Below are positions 1-7,980 of a stretch of 31,477 nucleotides of DNA, in pieces. The position numbers and the translations under genes are program-made. The notes below the pieces were generated by a model. The model was not told the DNA's origin. It did not search any database and worked only from the letters and a program-made list of their open reading frames with translations. Positions within the stretch are counted from its first letter, which is position 1. The number at the start of each line of letters is the position of its first letter. Where the stretch lies: NCBI GenBank assembly GCA_905372865.1, contig CAJPQT010000024.1, positions 1 through 31,477 on the forward strand. The letters run 5' to 3'. Source of the stretch: an uncultured Centipeda sp. Its GTDB lineage: Bacteria > Bacillota > Negativicutes > Selenomonadales > Selenomonadaceae.

Positions 1-47
1 ATCCCCATTTCCCCCATCCCCCCATTCCCATATTTTCCCCTTCCAAG

Positions 48-78
48 ACCGTCACCATGTGTGGCGGTTTTCCTTTTG
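48..78 (+). terminator. Intrinsic terminator of an upstream gene
   Basis: An 8-bp stem pairs ACCGTCAC (48-55) with GTGGCGGT (61-68), with one G-U pair and a 5-nt loop. A T-rich tail (TTTTCCTTTT) follows. It most likely ends a gene lying left of the window and insulates the two-component pair that follows. Confidence 0.6.
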
Positions 79-122
79 GTTAATATTGAAAAGTATACTT
101 TGCAAATTATCTATGATTTTAC

Positions 123-151
123 TTGACAGAAAGTGATTTTATCCGTATTCT
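123..151 (+). promoter_or_regulatory. Sigma-70/SigA-type promoter of the two-component operon
   Basis: A perfect TTGACA (123-128) is separated by 17 bp from TATTCT (146-151). The start of transcription would be near 158, just ahead of the ribosome binding sites of the histidine kinase gene. Confidence 0.75.
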
Positions 152-238
152 TTCTTTATAGTCTGAACATTAAGGAAGGTTTTGCTTTCTATGGTTATCC
201 GCTGCCTTTTCTGCGGACGGAGGAGGGCAGAGCAAGTC

Positions 239-1279
239 ATGGAACGGTATCGGATCAGTTATCAAAAGAGATTATTTGTCTATCTTCTTTTCGGAAGTCT
301 CTGTTCTCTGCTGATTTCCTCTGTGATCGTCCTCTGTGCGGCAGACCATATTGCGGTGCGTCTGCCGCAGAACGTGGACGCTGGGACATTCGATGCGCTC
401 TTCTGCATCGTGCTCATAGCGGATGCCGTTGCACTCTGCATGGCGGCATATCTTGCCGATCGCTTGAGTCAACAACTCTGGCGGCCGCTTCATGTGCTTG
501 CGACAGCAATGCGATGTGCGCGCAGCAGTGATGATTTCTCCGTACAGGTCGATGCTGGGCGCAGCGATGAGATCGGAGAGCTCGCGCTGACGTTTAACAG
601 TTTGATCAAACATATTCGCACGCTGCTCGCGGAGAATCGGGAGCGGGAGCGGACGCTGCGCGTCGCGCAGGTGAAGTCGCTCACGGAGATGATTCGCCCG
701 CACTTTATGTACAATACGCTCAATCTCATCAAGTGGAGTGCAAAGCTCGGCGACAGCGAGGGCGCGGCTGACATTGCCGTGCAGCTTGGGAAGCTTCTGC
801 GCGCCTCAGTTAGCATGAAGGATTTTGTGACAGTGGCGGAGGAATTGACCTTTCTGCGCACCTATTTGAAGATTCAGCAGCGTCGCTTCGAGGGGCGTCT
901 CAAAGTCAAAGTACGTGTGGATGCATCGGTCTATGCCTGCTACGTGCCAAAGCTGATCCTTCAGCCGCTCGTTGAAAACGCAATACAGCATGGGATTGAG
1001 ATGACCGAGAGCGGCGGATGCATTACGATCACGGGGGCGAAAGAGGGCGGGCATCTGATCTTTCGCGTGAAGGACAATGGACATGGGATGTCGGAGGAGT
1101 GTCGGCAGGAGGTACTCGCACGGCGCAACGACAATCACTTTGGTCTCTATAATGTGTATATGCGCGCGATGCTGAACGGGGATGACGGCTGCGGAATCAC
1201 ACTGGACAGTGCGGAGGGGAAGGGAACAGAGGCAATACTGACACTGAAGCTTCGGGAGGAGGCTCCTCATTATGATTAA
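239..1279 (+). CDS. YesM-like sensor histidine kinase with a minimal sensor region
   Basis: Membrane histidine kinase of the His_kinase/YesM (LytS-like) family, partner of the AraC-type regulator that overlaps its end by 8 nt. Two membrane segments near the N-terminus (FVYLLFGSLC... and FCIVLIADAV...) are joined by only about 17-20 residues. A HAMP-like stretch follows (RSDEIGELALTFNSL). The phosphoacceptor motif is IRPHFMYNTLN, with the histidine codon at 701-703. The ATPase part shows an N-box (PLVENAIQHG) and a G-box (VKDNGHGMS). At about 346 aa it is much shorter than usual YesM proteins, because the large extracytoplasmic sensor domain is missing. Start chosen: ATG 239 behind GGAGGAGGG (219-227), which puts the protein start just before the first membrane segment. 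In-frame ATG 191 behind AAGGAAGG (172-179) and TTG 182 are real alternatives. The signal sensed is unknown. Confidence 0.88.
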   Translation: MERYRISYQKRLFVYLLFGSLCSLLISSVIVLCAADHIAVRLPQNVDAGTFDALFCIVLIADAVALCMAAYLADRLSQQLWRPLHVLATAMRCARSSDDFSVQVDAGRSDEIGELALTFNSLIKHIRTLLAENRERERTLRVAQVKSLTEMIRPHFMYNTLNLIKWSAKLGDSEGAADIAVQLGKLLRASVSMKDFVTVAEELTFLRTYLKIQQRRFEGRLKVKVRVDASVYACYVPKLILQPLVENAIQHGIEMTESGGCITITGAKEGGHLIFRVKDNGHGMSEECRQEVLARRNDNHFGLYNVYMRAMLNGDDGCGITLDSAEGKGTEAILTLKLREEAPHYD

Positions 1280-2042
1280 AGTGCTTGTGATTGATGATGA
1301 ACCCATGCAGCGGCAGGGCATTGTGCGGCTGACCCCGTGGGCGGATTTTGGTGCCGAAGTCGTTGGTGCGGCGGGCAGCGGTATGGAGGGGATTCTTCTT
1401 GCGCGGGAACACCGTCCCGATGTGCTGATCGTAGATATCAAGATGCCGGGCCTCTCCGGGCTCGACGTGATTGCGCAGCTTCGTGAGGAATTGCATGCAG
1501 AGTACATTATTCTCTCGGGATATGGTGAGTTTGAGCTCGCTCAGAGAGCAATTTCCCTCGGTGTATGCGCCTATCTCTTAAAGCCTCTCGATGATGACGA
1601 ACTTGCTGCCGCTGTGCGTCTTGCAGCGGATCATATCGAGGAGCGGCGCTTCCGCCTGCACGATGACAGTGGTGCAGAGGGCGGAGACTGTGTTCATCTC
1701 AGCCTGCCGCAGGAGGAGCCGATTCGCGGCTATCTCCTGCACGCCATCCGACACATGGAGGAGCACATGGCGGAGCCGATTACCGTGCGCGAGGTTGCGG
1801 ACGAACTCGGGCTCAGCGTCAGCTATTTGCACAAACTCTTTGCGCGCTGCGGTACTTCGTTCAGTTCCTATCTCACGGACTGCCGTCTGCGCCGTGCGGG
1901 GCAGATGCTGCGTGAGGGCGATGAGAAGATTTATGCGGTTGCCGCTGCCTGTGGATACCAAGATACGCGCTATTTCAGCAAGATCTTCCAAAAACACATG
2001 GGCGTTAAGCCGACGGAATACCGCCATAGAAAAAATCTATAG
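1272..2042 (+). CDS. YesN-like response regulator (REC + AraC-type DNA-binding domain)
   Basis: A receiver domain (residues 1 to about 120) carries the acidic pair D8/D9, the phosphoacceptor D55 in VDIKMPG, and the conserved lysine in YLLKPL. After a short linker comes an AraC/XylS-type double helix-turn-helix (about residues 155-253) with the family signature VAAACGYQDTRYFSKIFQKHMGVKPTEY split across its second HTH. The gene overlaps the kinase by 8 nt, so the two are translationally coupled and form a cognate pair. YesN-type regulators usually control carbohydrate uptake or use genes nearby. No such gene sits downstream here, so the target is unknown. No clear terminator separates it from the rubredoxin gene. 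Confidence 0.92.
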   Translation: MIKVLVIDDEPMQRQGIVRLTPWADFGAEVVGAAGSGMEGILLAREHRPDVLIVDIKMPGLSGLDVIAQLREELHAEYIILSGYGEFELAQRAISLGVCAYLLKPLDDDELAAAVRLAADHIEERRFRLHDDSGAEGGDCVHLSLPQEEPIRGYLLHAIRHMEEHMAEPITVREVADELGLSVSYLHKLFARCGTSFSSYLTDCRLRRAGQMLREGDEKIYAVAAACGYQDTRYFSKIFQKHMGVKPTEYRHRKNL

Positions 2043-2087
2043 AAATCTTTTCTGAAAGGACTAGCCAAACAAAAAAAAATATTGTAA

Positions 2088-2093
2088 TATAAT
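2088..2093 (+). promoter_or_regulatory. Possible -10 element ahead of rubredoxin
   Basis: A perfect TATAAT lies in the AT-rich gap between the regulator and the rubredoxin gene. No good -35 element stands 16-18 bp upstream. A second weak candidate, TATTAT at 2152-2157, lies closer to the gene. Rubredoxin probably has its own promoter in this gap, but its exact place is unsure. Confidence 0.3.
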
Positions 2094-2188
2094 AATTGTT
2101 ATTGGGTAGTAATTTATGTGCGAACAAACTTCCTGATGCACCTGTGTGTTATATTATAGTTCTGTGTATATATGAAGGAGGGCTTCCC

Positions 2189-2350
2189 ATGAAGACATGG
2201 GTTTGTACAGTTTGCGGGTGGGTCTATGATGAGGCTGTGGGAGATCCCGATTACGATCTGGCTCCGGGTGTGGCCTTCGAGGATCTGCCGGATGATTTCG
2301 TCTGTCCGCTCTGCGGCGTAGACAAGTCTCTGTTCGAGCAGCAGGAGTAG
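2189..2350 (+). CDS. Rubredoxin
   Basis: A 53-aa one-iron electron carrier. The two iron-binding knuckles are both present: CTVCG near residue 6 and CPLCG near residue 39, each CxxC, giving the four cysteine ligands. The acidic middle (DPDYDLAPGVAFEDLPDDFVC, split here by eye) and the aromatic residues are typical. Start ATG 2189 has a strong AAGGAGGG at 2175-2182; an in-frame start at 2096 would add an unrelated tail and is rejected. In anaerobes and microaerotolerant bacteria rubredoxin donates electrons to superoxide reductase, rubrerythrin or flavodiiron proteins. No such partner is seen next to it. It is monocistronic, bounded by a terminator. Confidence 0.97.
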   Translation: MKTWVCTVCGWVYDEAVGDPDYDLAPGVAFEDLPDDFVCPLCGVDKSLFEQQE

Positions 2351-2371
2351 CATCCGCTTGTTTTGGAGAGC

Positions 2372-2396
2372 AACCCCGCGTATGCGGGGTTTTTTT
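2372..2396 (+). terminator. Intrinsic terminator after rubredoxin
   Basis: AACCCCGC (2372-2379) pairs perfectly with GCGGGGTT (2384-2391) around a 4-nt loop, and seven T follow (2390-2396). Confidence 0.9.
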
Positions 2397-2426
2397 ATGC
2401 CGATTAGCAGGAATTCGTGAAAAACT

Positions 2427-2455
2427 TTGCTTTTCGGGGAAAAATCCCGTATAAT
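2427..2455 (+). promoter_or_regulatory. Promoter of the putP-like gene
   Basis: TTGCTT (2427-2432), a 17-bp spacer and a perfect TATAAT (2450-2455). The spacer contains a small inverted repeat (CGGG...CCCG). Confidence 0.75.
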
Positions 2456-2501
2456 GAACGGCATGTTTTGATATTTCCTGATCGAGCGAGAGGATTTTTC
2501 T

Positions 2502-3974
2502 TTGGCAGAGCAAATTGAGATCAGCATTATTTTTATTGTCTATATGATCGTCATGATGGGGATCGGTGTCTATTATTACCGGCGCACACGCAATATGAGC
2601 GACTACTTTCTCGGGAATCGAAAGCTCGGCGCTTGGGTGACCTCGATGAGTGCCGAGGCCTCGGATATGTCGGGCTGGATGCTCATGGGCCTGCCCGGAT
2701 TTGCGTATGTGGCAGGGCTCAATGCGGGGTGGATCGCGCTTGGCCTCACGCTTGGAACATGGGCAAACTGGCAGTTCATCGCGGCGCGGCTGCGCATCTA
2801 TACGGAACTGGCGAACAACTCATTGACGCTGCCGGATTTCTTTGAGAACCGTTTTTTTGCTACGTCGGGAGCGCTGCGCGTGGTTCCGGCGATCTTTATC
2901 CTGATCTTCTTCATCCTCTATACGTCGTCCGGCTTCGTTGCGGCGGGGCGCCTCTTCGAGACAATTTTTCAGCTGCCGTATCTGACGGCGCTCTTTGCGG
3001 GTGCAGGCGTTGTGGTCTTCTATACGCTGGTCGGCGGCTTTCTCGCCGTGTCGCGCACGGACTTTATCCAGGGTGTGATGATGTTCTTTGCCATTCTCGT
3101 GGTTCCCGTGGGCGCAGCGGTTATGCTCGGCGGGTTCGGAGCGACGGCGGAATTGATCTATGCAGAGCATGCGTCGTTTTTCTCGCCGCTGACGAAGGCG
3201 GACGGATCGACGCTCGGCTTGATCGAGTTCATTTCGCTGATGGCGTGGGGCATCGGTTACTTCGGTCAGCCGCATATTCTCGTGCGTTTCATGGCGATCC
3301 GCCATGCGGAGGAGCTGCCGCAGGCAACGCGGATTGCAATGGTATGGGTGGTGATCTCGCTCTCTGCTGCGATTCTAGTCGGTATGGTCGGTGTGGTCTA
3401 TCTGCGCACACCGCTCGAAGGAACGGCGGCGGAGACGGTATTTCTCGCAATGGCAGGGGAGCTCTTTCCGCCGATTGTCGCAGGACTGATTCTTGCGGCG
3501 GTGCTCGCGGCGATTATGAGCACGGCCTCCGCGCAGCTGCTCGTCGCGGCATCGGCATTCGCGCAGGACATCTATCGGCGCAGCTTCCGTCCGCATGCAC
3601 AGCAGGCGGAGCTCGTCTGGGTGAGCCGCCTCTCGGTGCTCGTCATTGCGTCGGCGGCGATCTACCTCGGGCTCAGCCCGGACAACTTCATCCTCGATAT
3701 GGTGGCGTATGCATGGGCCGGCTTTGGTGCCGCATTCGGTCCCGCACTTCTCATGTGTCTCTTCTGGCGGCGCACGACGGAGCGGGGGGTACTCGCGGGC
3801 ATTGTGACAGGCGGCATGACCGTGCTGGTCTGGAAGCAGTTGGCACTCTTCGGCCTCTACGAGATTGTGCCCGGGTTCATTCTTGGGCTTCTTGCGATTT
3901 ACATTGTGAGCAAACTGGACGCAGAGCCGGCGCCCGAGGTGACGGAACTCTTTGATCGTGTGAGGCGTTCGTAG
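2502..3974 (+). CDS. putP: Sodium/proline symporter (SSS family, PutP-like)
   Basis: A 490-aa polytopic membrane protein of the sodium:solute symporter family, the usual length for PutP. It probably takes up proline with Na+. The N-terminal block is very close to PutP: GNRKLGAWVTSMSAEASDMS followed by GWMLMGLPG, then ARLRIYTELANNSLTLPDFF. The ASDMSGW motif lies in the second membrane segment, where PutP binds Na+ and proline. GYFGQPHILVRFMAIR is the second family signature, in the middle of the protein. The start is TTG 2502, with GAGAGGA at 2487-2493. It has its own promoter and a weak palindromic terminator behind it. Other SSS substrates (pantothenate, other amino acids) cannot be excluded, but the motif pattern favours proline. 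Confidence 0.9.
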   Translation: MAEQIEISIIFIVYMIVMMGIGVYYYRRTRNMSDYFLGNRKLGAWVTSMSAEASDMSGWMLMGLPGFAYVAGLNAGWIALGLTLGTWANWQFIAARLRIYTELANNSLTLPDFFENRFFATSGALRVVPAIFILIFFILYTSSGFVAAGRLFETIFQLPYLTALFAGAGVVVFYTLVGGFLAVSRTDFIQGVMMFFAILVVPVGAAVMLGGFGATAELIYAEHASFFSPLTKADGSTLGLIEFISLMAWGIGYFGQPHILVRFMAIRHAEELPQATRIAMVWVVISLSAAILVGMVGVVYLRTPLEGTAAETVFLAMAGELFPPIVAGLILAAVLAAIMSTASAQLLVAASAFAQDIYRRSFRPHAQQAELVWVSRLSVLVIASAAIYLGLSPDNFILDMVAYAWAGFGAAFGPALLMCLFWRRTTERGVLAGIVTGGMTVLVWKQLALFGLYEIVPGFILGLLAIYIVSKLDAEPAPEVTELFDRVRRS

Positions 3975-3988
3975 TTTTTGCATTTGTT

Positions 3989-4007
3989 ACTGCATATGCA
4001 GTTTTTC
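3989..4007 (+). terminator. Palindrome with T-run: weak terminator of putP or an operator
   Basis: ACTGCATATGCAGT (3989-4002) is a perfect 14-bp palindrome. It is followed by TTTTT and lies 14 bp after the putP stop. It could form a 5-bp hairpin terminator with loop ATAT. Alternatively it is a dimeric repressor site upstream of the VOC gene, whose -10-like TACAAT is at 4013-4018. Confidence 0.4.
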
Positions 4008-4040
4008 CGTAATACAATGTTTTTGAACAGGAGGCGTATG

Positions 4041-4406
4041 ATGGCGTTTACATTTACTCATGTAAATTTTAATGTACTGGATCTTGCACGCAGTATGGAT
4101 TTCTATGCGAAGGCGTTCGGATTTCGTGAGAAGCGGCGCCTTGCGGCGGAGGGGTTCACGCTTGTCTATCTCTGGGACGGTGCGACGGATTTTGAGCTGG
4201 AGCTGACGTATCTGCACGGGCGTACGGAGCCGTATAACCTTGGGGAGAAGGAGTTTCACCTCGCACTCCATACGGACGACTATGCAGCGGCCCATGCAAA
4301 ACATGCAGAGATGGGCATTATCTGCTATGAGAATGCGGAGATGGGAATTTACTTCGTCGAAGATCCGGATGGGTACTGGGTCGAAGTTTTGCCAAAAAAT
4401 ATGTGA
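4041..4406 (+). CDS. VOC-superfamily (glyoxalase I fold) metal-dependent protein
   Basis: A 121-aa protein of the vicinal-oxygen-chelate fold, made of two beta-alpha-beta-beta-beta modules. The pattern matches lactoylglutathione lyase-like proteins. Likely metal ligands are H7 (FTHVN), E52 or E54 (FELEL), H73 (EFHLAL) and E115 (WVEVLP), and the final module has the typical VEDPDGYWVEV. The start is ATG 4041, six bases after AGGAGG (4029-4034); ATG 4038 directly before it is possible. Annotators often call such proteins glyoxalase I, which would detoxify methylglyoxal. Without biochemical data the substrate is open. The promoter of the next operon overlaps its stop codon. Confidence 0.85.
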   Translation: MAFTFTHVNFNVLDLARSMDFYAKAFGFREKRRLAAEGFTLVYLWDGATDFELELTYLHGRTEPYNLGEKEFHLALHTDDYAAAHAKHAEMGIICYENAEMGIYFVEDPDGYWVEVLPKNM

Positions 4407-4431
4407 CGAAAGCCACCGTTTCGTGTATAAT
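4403..4431 (+). promoter_or_regulatory. Promoter of the REC-CheX / argS / pyrG / mfd gene run
   Basis: A perfect TATAAT (4426-4431) is preceded at 17 bp by GTGACG (4403-4408, four of six matches to TTGACA). The -35 element overlaps the last codon and stop of the VOC gene. It is the only clear promoter seen before the long co-directional run that ends at 13925. Confidence 0.6.
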
Positions 4432-4472
4432 AGGGAATGCATGAAATGATCCGTAAAAGAGGGTGAAGTTGT

Positions 4473-5336
4473 ATGGGGAAGCTGCGCGTACTGATCGTGG
4501 ATGATTCGAAGATCAGCCGCATGATGATTGCCGAAAACTTGAAGGATACGGATTTCGAGGTCTGCGGAATGGCTGCGGATGCAGTAGAGGCGATGCGGCT
4601 GTACACGGAGCTGCGTCCGGATCTCGTAACAATGGATATGAATCTGCCGGATGCCAATGGCCTGGAGTGCAGCAAACGCATTCTGACCGCAGATGCGAAG
4701 GCTAAGATTCTGATGATCAGCGCGATGAAGGATCTGAAACTGATCGCGCAGGGGAAGGCTGTCGGGATTCGTTCGTTTCTGCAAAAGCCGGTGTCGAAAT
4801 CCGATCTGGTGGATACACTCCATTTGATCTGTGAGACAGCAGTGAGCAAGGAAGCGGCCTTCCGTGAGTTCTATGCCAAACCGTTTGGGCGGGCGCTTCA
4901 GCAGGGGCTTGTAGGCCTCCTTGGCATGGAAGGGGAGGCTGCGATTGAGCTGTACGAATCGCGCTCGCTTGACGTGAGCGGTGCGGCGGTCATTATCGGT
5001 ATCACGGGCTATACAACGGGCCGTGCGATCCTCTACGTGGATGAGCCGGTGATCAAACTGTTCGCGATGCACATGCTCGGACGCGCGACGGTGGAAGAGC
5101 TCGACGAAGCCGAGGCGGTGGATGCCGTGGAGGAGGCTGCGAACATCCTTGCCGGACGTGCCGTCTCGAAGATCAATAACGTGCTTGAGGGAAAAGAACT
5201 GCGCCTGACGCCGCCGGGGACGATTCACGGAGCGCAGGTGCATATTGTCAGCCCTCGTATGACGACGTTCTGTATCAGCGTACGGCTGCCAATCGGAATG
5301 GTACGGATGAATGTGGGCTTTGCAGAGGGAGCGTAA
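4473..5336 (+). CDS. Response regulator fused to a CheX-like phosphatase domain
   Basis: A 287-aa two-domain protein. Residues 1 to about 120 are a CheY-type receiver with D10/D11, phosphoacceptor D55 (MDMNLPD), S83 and K105 (QKPVS). Residues from about 135 onward form a CheC/CheX/FliY-type domain, with the catalytic ExxN pair at E221 and N224 (VEEAANILAG). CheX proteins dephosphorylate CheY-P, so a receiver joined to its own phosphatase could be a self-resetting switch or a phosphate sink; that is inference. A separate CheX gene starts 3 bp after its stop and was probably made by duplication or kept as a functional pair. No receptor, CheA or flagellar gene is in the window. The start ATG 4473 follows GGGTGA closely. 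Confidence 0.85.
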   Translation: MGKLRVLIVDDSKISRMMIAENLKDTDFEVCGMAADAVEAMRLYTELRPDLVTMDMNLPDANGLECSKRILTADAKAKILMISAMKDLKLIAQGKAVGIRSFLQKPVSKSDLVDTLHLICETAVSKEAAFREFYAKPFGRALQQGLVGLLGMEGEAAIELYESRSLDVSGAAVIIGITGYTTGRAILYVDEPVIKLFAMHMLGRATVEELDEAEAVDAVEEAANILAGRAVSKINNVLEGKELRLTPPGTIHGAQVHIVSPRMTTFCISVRLPIGMVRMNVGFAEGA

Positions 5337-5339
5337 TCA

Positions 5340-5804
5340 ATGGATGCAAAACTGATCAATCCTTTTGTGGATGCCTTTACAACGGTGATGCCGATGCTGG
5401 GGTTTCCGGAGCCGACGCGGACGAAACTCTACGCCGCCTCGAACCGGGTCAAAAGCCTTGGTGTGTCGATGCTGGTCGGCTTTACCAAGCAGATTCGTGG
5501 AAATGTTGTCTATAATATGAGTGAGGATACGGCGAAGTCCATCGCTTCTCAGATGATGATGGGCATGCCGGTCGAAACCTTTGACGAGATGGCGCAGAGC
5601 GCGATCTCGGAGCTGAGCAATATGCTGACGGCGCACACTGCAACGAATATTACGGGGTTGGGGCTCGATGTAGATATCTCTACGCCGTCGCTGAGCGTGG
5701 GCAAGGATTTCGATGTCAAGATCAGCGACGGGCAGTACCTTATCGTGGAGATGAATCTGGACGGTCAGCTGGTGGATCTTGCAATTGCTGTCGATCAGAA
5801 TTAG
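5340..5804 (+). CDS. cheX: CheX-like chemotaxis phosphatase
   Basis: A 154-aa stand-alone CheX-family protein, the normal size for that family. The expected ExxN active-site pair is E91 and N94 (AISELSNMLTAH), within a helix followed by the beta region ending LVDLAIAVDQ. In known members this motif removes phosphate from CheY-P. The gene starts at ATG 5340 behind GAGGGAG (5325-5331) and follows the REC-CheX fusion after 3 bp, so the two are surely co-expressed. The likely substrate is the receiver of its neighbour or an unlinked CheY. The rest of the chemotaxis apparatus must lie elsewhere. Confidence 0.85.
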   Translation: MDAKLINPFVDAFTTVMPMLGFPEPTRTKLYAASNRVKSLGVSMLVGFTKQIRGNVVYNMSEDTAKSIASQMMMGMPVETFDEMAQSAISELSNMLTAHTATNITGLGLDVDISTPSLSVGKDFDVKISDGQYLIVEMNLDGQLVDLAIAVDQN

Positions 5805-5849
5805 GAAGCTCAGGTTATGCAGAACACTTTTTATCGGAGGTAGTATTCG

Positions 5850-6281
5850 ATGAAGGGTGCGGAGCAGGTGCGCGTCTTCCTCGATGGGAGACAGGTGGAT
5901 GCTGCGGGCGAGGAGAGCCGCATTGCGCTGTCCGTTACGGGACGGCGTTTTTTGCGTGGTGAGAGCCGCTACGTGAGCTATGACGACGGCGAACTGATCG
6001 AGGGGGAGAGCATACCTACGGTGCTGCGCATCGGTGCCTCCGGCATCATGCTGCAGCGACGCGGCGTTGTACGTTGGACACAGCACTTTGCTGCCGGCGA
6101 GGAACGCACGAGCAATTATCGTACGCCATACGGCATGTTCCTCATCAAGACACTGACGCGGCGTCTGCGTATGCGTACATTTCCTGACGGGCGGGAGGAG
6201 GCATACATCTTCTATACGCTCTATGTGGATGGCGTGCGGCAGAGTGACAACACACTGGACATACGAATCGAGCCGATGTAA
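5850..6281 (+). CDS. DUF1934 / YwiB-family beta-barrel protein
   Basis: A 143-aa protein recognised as DUF1934 (YwiB of Bacillus), a small calycin-like beta-barrel of unknown function. Visible family features are alternating beta strands, YVSYDDGELIEGESIPTVLR near residue 40, the block TPYGMFLIKTLTRRLR in the middle, and a final strand FYTLYVDGVRQSDNTLDI. The gene directly precedes argS, with 16 bp between them, a neighbourhood conserved in many Firmicutes. The start ATG 5850 has GGAGG at 5836-5840. No catalytic residues can be named. Confidence 0.85.
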   Translation: MKGAEQVRVFLDGRQVDAAGEESRIALSVTGRRFLRGESRYVSYDDGELIEGESIPTVLRIGASGIMLQRRGVVRWTQHFAAGEERTSNYRTPYGMFLIKTLTRRLRMRTFPDGREEAYIFYTLYVDGVRQSDNTLDIRIEPM

Positions 6282-6297
6282 AGGAGAATTAAGCAAG

Positions 6298-7956
6298 GTG
6301 GATATCAAACAGCAGATAGAGCAGGCGCTCATACGTGCCGTAGAGGAAGCAGTGGCTGCGGGGCAGCTGCCGGAGGGCGGTGCGCTTCCCCCCATTCTTC
6401 TGGAAGAGCCGCCGGAAAAGGAGCTCGGTGATTTTGCAACCAATTTTGCGATGCAGTCGGCGCGTGTTTTTCGTCAGCCGCCGCAGAGGATTGCGGCAGC
6501 GATACAGGAACACTTGACGGGGGACTGGCTCGAACGTGCGGAGGTGGCGGGGCCCGGCTTCCTCAATCTCTATCTCAAAAAATCTGTGATCGCCGATACT
6601 CTGCGCGCCGTGCTCGCGGCGGGGGAGACGTTCGGCACGCTGCCGCCGAACGGGGCACCGCGCATACAGGTGGAATACGTCAGTGCGAACCCGACAGGCC
6701 CGCTCCACGTTGGGCATGGGCGCGGCGCTGCCGTCGGTTCGGCACTGGTGAAGCTGCTGCGTACAGCGGGCTATGACGTGGACAGTGAGTACTATGTCAA
6801 CGACGCGGGCAATCAGATGAATCTCCTTGCCGTGTCAGTGAATGCGCGCTATCTGGAGCTTCTGGGAAAGCCTGTGGAGTTCCCGAAGAACGGCTACCAC
6901 GGGGCGGATATTGTGGAGACGGCACAGCGCATCATTGATCGCGATGGGGACAAGTATCTTGCCCTGCCCGAGGAGGAACGTCTGCGGCTCTTTCAAGATG
7001 TCGCCTATCGTGAGAAGCTGGCGGCACTTGAGGAAGATCTGACGGATTTCGGCGTGACATTCGATCGCTGGTACAGCGAGCGCACACTCCATCCGGATGC
7101 TGTGCGCCGCGTGGTGGACGTGCTCCTTGCGCGCGGCAAAGCGTACGAGCAGGAGGGGGCGGTCTGGCTCCGCTCGACGGACTACGGCGACGACAAGGAT
7201 CGCGTCATCTTCCGTGACAACGGTGTACCAACCTATCTCGCGGCGGACATTGCGTACCATGACAATAAGTATACACGCGGGTACGGGCGGCTCATCAATA
7301 TCTGGGGGGCGGATCACCACGGCTATGTGGCGCGTGTCAAGGCAGCGATGGCGGCACTAGGCCATGATCCGGAGCACCTGACGGTATTGCTTCTGCAGAT
7401 GGTCAGTCTCTACCGCGATGGTCAGATCGTAAAGCTGAGCAAGCGCACGGGTGAGACGGTTACGCTGCGGGAGCTGATGGAGGAGGTCGGTGTCGATGCG
7501 GCACGATATTTCTTCCTGATGCGTTCCCTGGACAGCCAGCTGGACTTTGATCTTGATCTTGCAACGAAGAAGTCCAATGAGAATCCCGTCTACTATATCC
7601 AGTATGCGCATGCACGCATCGCAAGCATCTTCCGTCAGGCGGATGAGGCGGGCATCGATGTGAAGGACGGCGCAGAACTCGAGCTTCTGACGGATGAGAC
7701 GGAGATTGCACTCATCAAGAAGATTGCCTCCTATCCCGAGGAAATCGCGCGTGCGGCATCCGACTTTGCGCCCCAGCGTATCGCGCGGTACAGTCATGAA
7801 CTGGCGGGCGCATTCCACGCATTTTACAATAAATGCCGCATCGTCGGACAGGAGCCGCCGCTCGCATCGGCACGCCTGGCTCTTGTGCTGGCGACGGGAC
7901 GCGTCATTCGCCACAGCCTTGGTGTGCTCGGCGTCACGGCACCGGAGAAGATGTAA
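6298..7956 (+). CDS. argS: Arginyl-tRNA synthetase
   Basis: A class I aminoacyl-tRNA synthetase that charges tRNA-Arg. It has 552 aa, the normal length for this family. The N-terminal Add-1 domain shows KELGDFATNFAM. The HIGH signature is HVGH at residues 137-140 (PTGPLHVGHGRGAAVG). The KMSKS counterpart is KLSKR at 379-383. The C-terminal anticodon-binding domain ends ASARLALVLATGRVIRHSLG followed by VLGVTAPEKM, as typical. The start is GTG 6298 behind AAAGGAG (6280-6286); a start at 6223 would run back into the DUF1934 gene. It lies in the run of closely packed genes that continues to mfd. Confidence 0.98.
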   Translation: MDIKQQIEQALIRAVEEAVAAGQLPEGGALPPILLEEPPEKELGDFATNFAMQSARVFRQPPQRIAAAIQEHLTGDWLERAEVAGPGFLNLYLKKSVIADTLRAVLAAGETFGTLPPNGAPRIQVEYVSANPTGPLHVGHGRGAAVGSALVKLLRTAGYDVDSEYYVNDAGNQMNLLAVSVNARYLELLGKPVEFPKNGYHGADIVETAQRIIDRDGDKYLALPEEERLRLFQDVAYREKLAALEEDLTDFGVTFDRWYSERTLHPDAVRRVVDVLLARGKAYEQEGAVWLRSTDYGDDKDRVIFRDNGVPTYLAADIAYHDNKYTRGYGRLINIWGADHHGYVARVKAAMAALGHDPEHLTVLLLQMVSLYRDGQIVKLSKRTGETVTLRELMEEVGVDAARYFFLMRSLDSQLDFDLDLATKKSNENPVYYIQYAHARIASIFRQADEAGIDVKDGAELELLTDETEIALIKKIASYPEEIARAASDFAPQRIARYSHELAGAFHAFYNKCRIVGQEPPLASARLALVLATGRVIRHSLGVLGVTAPEKM

Positions 7957-7980
7957 TTGTCGCTTGAAAGGAGCGTATCT

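Noticed and set aside
3987..5243. 418-codon minus-strand frame across the VOC and REC-CheX genes
   Set aside because: It spans two unrelated, well supported + strand genes and their promoter, and shows only low-complexity His/Arg-rich sequence.
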